From positions 1 through 32,745 of the forward strand of contig CAJJBF010000017.1 of the NCBI GenBank assembly GCA_905182375.1: a stretch of 32,745 nucleotides of DNA, given 5' to 3'. This DNA is from Flammeovirgaceae bacterium UBA4465 (GTDB taxonomy: Bacteria > Bacteroidota > Bacteroidia > Cytophagales > Cyclobacteriaceae). Shown piece after piece: positions 27,201 through 32,745 of the stretch. How positions within the stretch are numbered: position 1 is the stretch's first letter; each line of letters begins with the position of its first letter. Made by a program: the position numbers and the translations under genes. Below the pieces are notes generated by a model, which was given only the letters and a program-made list of their open reading frames with translations, made no database searches and had not been told where the DNA came from.

Positions 27201-28128
27201 GAGCGGCTTCTCTGGGTCTGATCCAGGAGGGAACTTATCAGGGTACATCATAGCAGTTGGACCGTGAGGATATTGACGAGGATCAAAGGATCAATGCTTT
27301 GAAAAAATTAGCAGCAAATCAAATAAGTACATAGATAAAACAATCCCCCAATTATTAGAGATACCAGCCTTAAGAATCGCTGCGATTCAAGCGATTGCTA
27401 ACTTTGAGGAAGCTTCGGGCCGATATTTAGCTCAGCTCGTATTAGATTCATACCCTTCATACGACGTATTGGAGCGACAAGAAACCATTCAAACATTGGC
27501 CGCTCGGTCTTACTCGGGCTGGATGTTGGCAGAGGCCATTAAGAGTGAGAAAATACCAAAGCGTGACATCCCTTCATATACCGCCCGACAGTTAAGGCGT
27601 GTGGTAGGTAGCGGCTTTTTAGAAATTTGGGGACCTTTGCAGAAAGAAAACTCTGAGAATTTACGCGCCATTGAGCATTACAAAGAATGGTTAACCGCCG
27701 AGCGAATGGCAACGGGAGATCTCCTGAAAGGTAAGCAAGGATTTCAAACCCAGTGTGCCTCTTGTCATAATTTGTATGGTAATGGAGGCAATATTGGACC
27801 TGAATTGACAGGGGCCAACCGCACTGATGTGGCTTATTTGCTCAGTAATATCATGGACCCAAGTGGTGTGGTTCAAGATGATTATAAGCTCGTTACCTTG
27901 ACAACCACAGATGGCCGAACGTATTTGGGCAATGTGATTAATGAAAATACGCGGAACCTCACCCTCCGAGTAATTGGTCAAGAACCAGTAGTCATTAGTC
28001 AATCAAGTATTCAGTCAAGAGATGTTTCTGAGCGCTCTATGATGCCAGAGGGATTACTCGATCACCTGTCAGAAAACGAAATTATTGATCTCTTTTCTTA
28101 TTTAATGTCTAAACATGACATCGATTGA
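24251..28128 (+). pseudogene. DUF6807-PVC dehydrogenase-HEAT-cytochrome c fusion, interrupted
   Basis: The pieces form one lipoprotein. From 24251: a signal ending TLFSCQK, but with TAG at 24281 and 24380. A DUF6807 (PmoA-like) domain follows, in a different frame around 24451-24545 (YWPYIHPIISPDGKGV; SHHPYQT) and back in the first frame from 24548 (RDYFHN; FGYGGMFLRMPW; HRLVISTGTLN). Then an open PVC-type propeller (25400 to about 26500: WDDRGRMWIAENRDY; LEDVDKDGVVDD; LHWGPDGWLYG; VNGGVWKYHP) and HEAT repeats to about 26910. There an inverted foreign fragment intervenes. The gene resumes near 27255 (DEDQRINALKKLAANQ), shifts frame about 27330, and ends with a cytochrome c domain (CASCH, 27754-27768; NIGPELTG; RSMMPEG). 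The intact protein would probably be an exported oxidase or dehydrogenase with its own haem. Substrate is not known. Confidence 0.8.
26905..27290 (-). pseudogene. Inverted fragment of a uroporphyrinogen-decarboxylase-like (URO-D/methyltransferase) gene
   Basis: The minus strand encodes about 110-125 residues resembling the middle of a URO-D-family protein: DPEKPLIDKANWRKLGTPDF, AAIDRILSATQEL, PLLQLSAPYSLAADIYG, ILADVVNEPETVNALLDHLG and FFERFPEGW. URO-D superfamily members decarboxylate uroporphyrinogen or transfer methyl groups from corrinoids or methoxylated compounds. Resemblance fades after EGW (about 26916) and a stop lies about 15 codons before MMYP, so both ends of the parent gene are missing. 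It replaces part of the HEAT region of the plus-strand fusion gene. The missing plus-strand stretch is probably longer than the insert, which suggests replacement rather than simple insertion. No mobile-element ends are seen; an assembly chimera is possible. Confidence 0.6.
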
Positions 28129-28366
28129 GTTCATGGTCCGATCGGATAAAATGAAATCAAGCCATGTGATCATTGATCTTCAAAAAAAGTGCTTCTATAG
28201 AATGCCAATGATATCTCAAAGCCTATCTAAGACTAAATTTTAGCTATATAATCAACGATTGCTAAGGATGATTTTAAAATTCTCAAGAGCTTAATATTTT
28301 TCAGAAGGATTAAAAAATACCGTTAATGCTGGGTTTCCTCTTATATTTACTTAGATCTTAAACAAG

Positions 28367-29419
28367 ATGTGGTCTATCATGACTATTTCTTTGCTTCACA
28401 AGCCCAAACGCAAAGCTTTTGATCTTCATCTGCAGGATACCTTCAAAATAGCCCATGACGAGCGTGATGTTCAGCAGACGTTGATTGTAGGCCTTGAGTA
28501 TCAGGGTAGGATCGGCTTTGGGGAAGCGACAGCTAGTACATATTATCAAAGACCCGTAGCATCCATCATTGAAGTTTTGGAGAAAAACAGGCACAACATT
28601 GAAAAAATCCCTTTCGAGTCTTTAGAGCTATTTATTGAAGACTTACAATCTTTTTTCCCAGGAAATAATTTTGCCTTGTGTGCATTGGATGTTGCAGCGC
28701 ATGACTTGTATGGTAAACTCAATGGGGTTTCGATCTATCAATACTGGGGTTTAGATACCTCCCGTATGCCTTTGACTAATTATACGATTGGGATAGATGA
28801 GCTTTCCAAAATGAAATCAAAAATCAAGGCTTTTCCTTGGCCTGTTTACAAAATAAAATTAGGAACGGATGATGATTTGAGTATCGTAAAAGCACTTCGA
28901 AAAATAACGGATGCTATTTTCCGGGTAGATGCCAATTGTGCTTGGACGGCTGCCCAAACCATCGAATATGCTAATTCTTTTAAGGAGCTGGGCGTAGAAT
29001 TTATTGAGCAACCCCTCGCGGCGGGAGATTGGGAGGGGATGGCCGAAGTTTATAAACACAGCACCTTGCCAATCATGGCCGATGAAAGTTGTATTGAAAT
29101 GACTGATGTGGCACGTTGTAAAGGCTACTTTCATGGGGTGAACATAAAATTAATGAAATGTGGAGGTTTGGCAGTGGCTCGGAAAATGATTGCTCAGGCA
29201 CAATCAATGGGCTTGATGGTCATGGTAGGTTGCATGACCGAATCATCTGTGGGTATTTCAGCGATCAGTCAATTGTTACCGATGCTAGATTATGTAGATA
29301 TGGATGGTCCCTTGCTCATTCGCAACGATATTGCTTCCGGTCCTCGCTTTCATAACGGGGAGGTGATACTTTCTTCTGAAAATGGGACCGGTGTAGTTAT
29401 GCATACTCCCTGGATGTAA
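28367..29419 (+). CDS. Dipeptide epimerase (L-Ala-D/L-Glu epimerase type), enolase superfamily
   Basis: A 350-residue enolase-superfamily enzyme of the muconate lactonising/dipeptide epimerase subgroup. The catalytic set is complete: Lys162 and Lys164 in YKIKLG (second Lys acting as acid/base), metal ligands Asp188 (RVDANCAW), Glu214 (FIEQPL) and Asp239 (MADES), and Lys261 in NIKLMKCGG on the opposite face. The N-terminal capping domain has GFGEATAS and a Tyr-rich loop. Known relatives epimerise Ala-Glu or similar dipeptides from murein or protein turnover; other dipeptides are possible. Starts at 28367 and 28379 (MTISLL) are both possible; the second looks more natural. It follows the fusion gene by about 240 bp without a clear terminator. 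Confidence 0.9.
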   Translation: MWSIMTISLLHKPKRKAFDLHLQDTFKIAHDERDVQQTLIVGLEYQGRIGFGEATASTYYQRPVASIIEVLEKNRHNIEKIPFESLELFIEDLQSFFPGNNFALCALDVAAHDLYGKLNGVSIYQYWGLDTSRMPLTNYTIGIDELSKMKSKIKAFPWPVYKIKLGTDDDLSIVKALRKITDAIFRVDANCAWTAAQTIEYANSFKELGVEFIEQPLAAGDWEGMAEVYKHSTLPIMADESCIEMTDVARCKGYFHGVNIKLMKCGGLAVARKMIAQAQSMGLMVMVGCMTESSVGISAISQLLPMLDYVDMDGPLLIRNDIASGPRFHNGEVILSSENGTGVVMHTPWM

Positions 29420-29461
29420 GACTCAATTCTTTTTATATTATTGATATTATCATTTGATATG

Positions 29462-29492
29462 TTGGAGTCTAAGCGGGTCGGTCGTACTTTTG
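29462..29492 (+). promoter_or_regulatory. Bacteroidota-type promoter of ctaA (TTG, N20, TACTTTTG)
   Basis: TACTTTTG (29485-29492) is an exact TAnnTTTG -7 box, with TTG at 29462-29464 separated from it by 20 nt, within the family's preferred spacing. The predicted transcript would begin near 29496, almost at the proposed ctaA start ATG 29498. Confidence 0.55.
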
Positions 29493-29497
29493 TGCTT

Positions 29498-30539
29498 ATG
29501 AAGTCAGTAGGGGATAAAGGCGTTGTTTTTTGGCTATTTTCCGGGTTGCTTATTGGTGGCCGTTATGGTGATTGTGGGTGGTTTGACCCGTCTGACCCAT
29601 TCTGGATTGTCCATGGTGCAGTGGAGTCTTTTCATGGAGACCATTCCCCCTTTGACCACTGCAGATTGGATGGAAACTTTCCAGCGCTATCAACAAACGC
29701 CTGAGTTCAAATTAAAAAATTATGATTTCACCCTAAGTGAATTCAAATCCATATTTTGGTGGGAGTACATCCATCGCATGATTGGGAGATTCATTGGCTT
29801 GGTTTTTCTCCTACCTTTTGTTTATTTCCTGATCAAAAAAAGACTGTCCAAAGGATTGGTTCAGAAGCTTTTAATTGCTTGTCTGTTAGGTGCGCACTGC
29901 AGGCAGGTATGGGCTGGTATATGGTCAAGAGTGGGTTGGTAAATGATCCCAATGTCAGTCACTACCGATTGGCCGCACACCTCACCATCGCCTTTGTATT
30001 ATATGCTTATTTGCTTTGGATCGTATTGGGTCAAGTCTACCCACAGAAAGCATCAAAGACCACGACTTCATTGGTTGGGATTCAGGTATTGATACTATTT
30101 CACGGTTCTTCAGATTATCTATGGAGCCTTTGTTTCAGGATTAAAGGCCGGCTTGGTCTACAACACGTTTCCCAAGATGGGTACTGAATGGATTGCCGAA
30201 TCTGTTTTTTACGCTTTTGAAACAGACGGCATCGTCAGTTTTTTTGAGAACCTGGCTTCGGTTCAGCTGATTCATCGTTATCTCGGGGTTGCCGTGTTGG
30301 TCCTGGTGGTGTATCGGTTCATTGCCTCACGCTACCGAAAACAAAACAAGGGCCAATGGAGAAGTCTTCACTTTATGGTGGCCATGGTATCCGTTCAGGT
30401 GCTTTTGGGTATATTCACTTTGCTGTATGCGGTGCCGATTGGGCTGGGAGCGATACATCAGTTTGGGGCGTTGATGCTTTTTACCAGTCAAATTTTATAT
30501 TATTTCTATTCCTCCAAGCACATTGAGCAATGGCAATAA
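29498..30539 (+). CDS. ctaA: Heme A synthase CtaA (COX15 type), three frameshifts
   Basis: Joined frames give a protein of about 347 residues, a normal length for COX15/CtaA. It begins [16 protein letters not shown], then [20 protein letters not shown], an intermembrane loop ([20 protein letters not shown]), [13 protein letters not shown], then a further His in [15 protein letters not shown], the [20 protein letters not shown] motif, PKMG, a loop with [14 protein letters not shown], and [10 protein letters not shown]. These carry the conserved haem-binding His residues. The enzyme converts haem O to haem A for cytochrome c oxidase in the inner membrane. Breaks lie near 29545-29550, 29893-29897 (two extra bases or one missing) and about 30100-30115. 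Because ctaA is normally needed by aerobes, sequence error is likely. Confidence 0.85.
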
Positions 30540-30546
30540 TACACAT

Positions 30547-30595
30547 GAAGAAGGTAACGCTTCTTCTCAGTAAATCAGCATCTACGAGGATGCTG
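30547..30595. terminator. Two tandem perfect hairpins in a convergent gap
   Basis: GAAGAAG/CTTCTTC (30547-30553 with 30560-30566, 6-nt loop) and CAGCATC/GATGCTG (30576-30582 with 30589-30595, 6-nt loop) occupy the 79-bp space between ctaA and the convergent cvfB-type gene. Neither has a U-tract. They could protect 3' ends or act as a bidirectional, factor-dependent stop. Confidence 0.45.
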
Positions 30596-30618
30596 CAGCA
30601 TTAACAGGGAGTTTTTCG

Positions 30619-31479
30619 TTAATGGGTACGAATATTTCGTTCTTCAACTTCCTTTAAAAAAACACCTTCCTTCTTCAATAGGACTTGTTTGTTTCGGTAG
30701 AGAATACCCAAAGATTTTTTAAAATTCTTTTTACTCATTTGTAGCAGCGATTGAATTTCTTCAGGATTGCTCTTATCGGTCAGGGCGATAAAACCCTCAG
30801 AGGCTTTCAATTCCTTTAAAATGGTTTGAGCACCATCTTCAAGGTTTTGCATTCCTTTTTTCCTCAAAGTCACATCAATTTTTCCATCTGGCCGAATCTG
30901 TTCAATGAATCCTCTGATCTGGTCACCCATCATGACATCTTGGTAGATTTGGTTGCTGAAAATCATACCACTATAGGTGTTGTTGATTACCACATTGACC
31001 CCTAGATCACTATCATTGGCAATGAGCAGGTCTACTTCTTGGTTCACTTCAAGTTCAATATTTTCCTTTTCAAAATGCTTCTCCACTTTGGCCGTTGCAG
31101 CCAATCGATGGGTGAGTGTATCAATATACAAATAGACTAAACACCATTGGCCAATATTCAGGCGTCCATGCTGCTGTCTGAATGGGACGAGCAAGTCTTT
31201 TTCCAGGCCCCAATCCAGAAAAGCCCCTATATTATTAACATCTTTCACCTTCAAGCAACCGAATTTATGAAGCTGCAATAAAGGTCTGAGGGTCGTGGCC
31301 ACAATACGGTCTTCAGAGTCATTATAGACAAATACTTTTAGCTGATCGCCTACTTTCGTCCCTTCAGGTATGTATTTATTAGGGAGGAGGACGTCATTTT
31401 CTTCACTGTCTATCAAAAAAGCACCTGGGGTCAATATCCGATCAACTACCAGTTCATTGTATATTCCAATATGGATCAT
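30619..31479 (-). CDS. cvfB: CvfB/YitL-type S1-domain RNA-binding protein
   Basis: A 286-residue protein of the CvfB family: several S1-like beta barrels followed by a winged helix. The sequence begins IGIYNELVVDRILTPGAFL with the familiar VLLPNKYIPEGTKVGDQLKVFVYNDSEDRIVATT segment spread over the first barrel, then CLKVKDVNNIGAFLDWGLEKDLLVPF. The third S1 repeat ends GFIEQIRPDGKIDVTLRKKG. The C-terminal winged helix (about 220-275) has SNPEEIQSLLQMSKKNFKKS and LGILYRNKQVLL. In Firmicutes relatives it binds RNA and affects virulence-factor expression; in Bacteroidota its role is unknown. It is divergent from the DEAD-box helicase gene, and an imperfect TAACTTTA box lies only about 7 nt before its ATG. 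Confidence 0.88.
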   Translation of the reverse strand: MIHIGIYNELVVDRILTPGAFLIDSEENDVLLPNKYIPEGTKVGDQLKVFVYNDSEDRIVATTLRPLLQLHKFGCLKVKDVNNIGAFLDWGLEKDLLVPFRQQHGRLNIGQWCLVYLYIDTLTHRLAATAKVEKHFEKENIELEVNQEVDLLIANDSDLGVNVVINNTYSGMIFSNQIYQDVMMGDQIRGFIEQIRPDGKIDVTLRKKGMQNLEDGAQTILKELKASEGFIALTDKSNPEEIQSLLQMSKKNFKKSLGILYRNKQVLLKKEGVFLKEVEERNIRTH

Positions 31480-31535
31480 AGATGTGTAAAGTTACGCTGA
31501 ATCTAAGCCAATATGATGATCGTTCCCTTTATTTC

Positions 31536-32706
31536 ATGAGAGCAAATAAATTGGAGCTAACTTTGCCGCTCAATAAATTAGATATTTTGGCATCATTTAA
31601 ATCATTAGGCGTTACTCCCGAAGTCATCCAAGGCCTAGAAGCACTGGGCATCGTTAAGCCCACAGAAATTCAAGTTCAGTCTATTCCCAAGCTCATTAAA
31701 TCACCGATAGATTTTATTGGTATGGCGCAAACAGGCACAGGAAAAACAGCGGCATACAGTATTCCTATCATACAGAACATAGATCCCAACGAACCTAAAA
31801 TTCAAGCTTTGATTTTATGTCCTACCCGAGAATTGGGACAACAAATTGCCAAGCAAATTTTTAAATTCACGAAATTCACGGAAAAGATTTTTGTTGAAGC
31901 CGTTTATGGAGGAGAAAAAATAGAAGCCCAGATCAGTGCCCTAAGGCGTAAGACACATATATTGGTGGCTACACCGGGGAGATTGTTGGATTTGCAGCGC
32001 AGAAAAGCGGTGGACTTGCGACAAATAAAGACGGTTGTATTGGACGAAGCGGATGAAATGTTGAGTGTTGGGTTTAAAAAGGATTTGGACTTGATTTTGG
32101 AACAAACTTCGCGTGGAAGCAATACTTGGTTGTTTTCTGCGACCATGCCCAAAGAGATCACACAGATCATCAATAGCTATATGGATCCTGCGGCAGTAAA
32201 GGTAGAGATCAACAGGGATCAGCGGGTCAATGCGGATATAGCACATCAATATGCCATCTGTGAACAAGCTCAAAAAATTGAAGCTTTGGTTTTTTTCCTA
32301 AAGTCACACAAAGATGAAAGAGGCATTATCTTTTGTAAGACCAAACGGGTCACCAAACAGCTTCATGAACAATTAAAGACCAAAAAATATCAAATAGGCT
32401 GTATTCACGGCGACCTTAAGCAGATTGAGCGGGACAAAGTCATGCGGGCCTTCAAGGGGGATAAACTCAAGGTATTGATTGCCACAGATATTTCTGCGAG
32501 AGGCATAGATGTAGATAATTTAGCGTATGTGTTTCATTATCAATTGCCTGATCAATGTCGAATACTATACCCACAGGAGTGGGCGTACGGCTCGGGCAGG
32601 TAAGCTAAAGGTCTATCGCATCCTGCTGGTGAGCGCCCAGAAAGAGATCAAGGACATGAGGTTGATCAGTCAACAACTTCATATTGAATTTAAGCAGCTG
32701 CAATAA
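31536..32706 (+). CDS. DEAD-box ATP-dependent RNA helicase, one frameshift, near window edge
   Basis: Open from 31482 to 32603, then shifted. Motifs in order: the Q motif (KPTEIQVQSIP), I AQTGTGKT, Ia PTRELGQQ, TPGRLLD, II DEAD, III SAT, IV IIFCKTK, HGDLKQ, V TDISARGIDV. Motif VI (YTHRSGRTARAG) and the tail (LLVSAQKEIKDMRLISQQL) lie in another frame from about 32560, after one extra base in ATCAATGTCGAA; the stop in that frame is TAA 32704-32706. The remaining DNA to the edge stays open in that frame (MDNLAEFLATLD), so a second error may hide a longer C-terminus. It unwinds RNA duplexes in ribosome assembly or mRNA turnover. The Met at 31536 (MRANKLEL) is preferred, because an earlier ATG at 31482 would leave only 2 bp to the divergent cvfB-type start. 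Confidence 0.9.
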
Positions 32707-32745
32707 TTCATGGACAATTTGGCGGAGTTTTTGGCTACGCTCGAT

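Noticed and set aside
26905..27290. Insertion sequence as the cause of the inverted fragment
   Set aside because: No terminal inverted repeats, target-site duplication or transposase coding was found at either boundary.
31558..31565. TAACTTTG as a -7 promoter box for the DEAD-box gene
   Set aside because: It matches the consensus but lies inside the coding sequence, downstream of the preferred start, with no suitable ATG soon after it and no -33 element.

Overview
The window looks like a chromosomal segment of an AT-rich, aerobic, probably marine Bacteroidota (Cytophagales-like). Supporting evidence is TAnnTTTG-type -7 promoter boxes, few Shine-Dalgarno sites, lipoprotein signal peptides, and several Bacteroidota-typical families: BspA/DUF285 repeats, DUF6526, the secreted family often labelled 'asparagine synthetase B', MiaE, and PVC-type dehydrogenase/cytochrome c proteins. 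No rRNA, tRNA, CRISPR array, transposase or integrase was recognised. Identifications are by eye from motifs and family resemblance; no search was run.

Layout. 1-3.1 kb: a BspA/DUF285 surface protein gene full of 1-nt frame breaks, a small membrane protein between two degenerate direct repeats, an acyl-ACP desaturase and a truncated antisense gene. 3.1-7.2 kb: a one-TM protein translationally overlapped with miaE, the convergent secreted protein, and a MacB/FtsX-type permease broken by about four frameshifts. 7.2-12.7 kb (minus strand): a small lipoprotein, protease II (ptrB, one frameshift), an azurin-like blue copper lipoprotein, 3-hydroxyacyl-CoA dehydrogenase, a strong hairpin terminator, and class II fructose-bisphosphate aldolase. 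12.9-16.2 kb: an MFS/GPH-like sugar transporter, DUF6526, and an SDR-DUF2867 protein. 16.2-17.1 kb: an orphan DUF4280 (PAAR-like) gene with an in-frame TAA.

17.1-29.4 kb (all plus strand) is the most distinctive block: a penicillin-acylase-type Ntn hydrolase; a giant lipoprotein with beta-propeller, HEAT repeats and cytochrome c; a Gfo/Idh/MocA oxidoreductase lacking the usual EKP lysine; a second giant protein that fuses DUF6807 (PmoA-like), propeller, HEAT repeats and cytochrome c; and an enolase-superfamily dipeptide epimerase. This could be a periplasmic oxidative catabolic locus feeding electrons from c-type haem to the respiratory chain; that is inference, and the substrate is unknown. 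The second giant gene carries an inverted fragment of a uroporphyrinogen-decarboxylase-like gene in place of part of its HEAT region. 29.5-32.7 kb: heme A synthase ctaA (three frameshifts, near-leaderless promoter), CvfB-type S1 protein, and a DEAD-box helicase (one frameshift).

About twenty one-base frame breaks plus three in-frame stops occur, clustered in some genes while other kilobase-long genes are perfectly open. Because housekeeping genes (ctaA, DEAD-box helicase) are affected, local sequence error is the simplest explanation. Each broken gene should be re-read from raw data before it is called a pseudogene.
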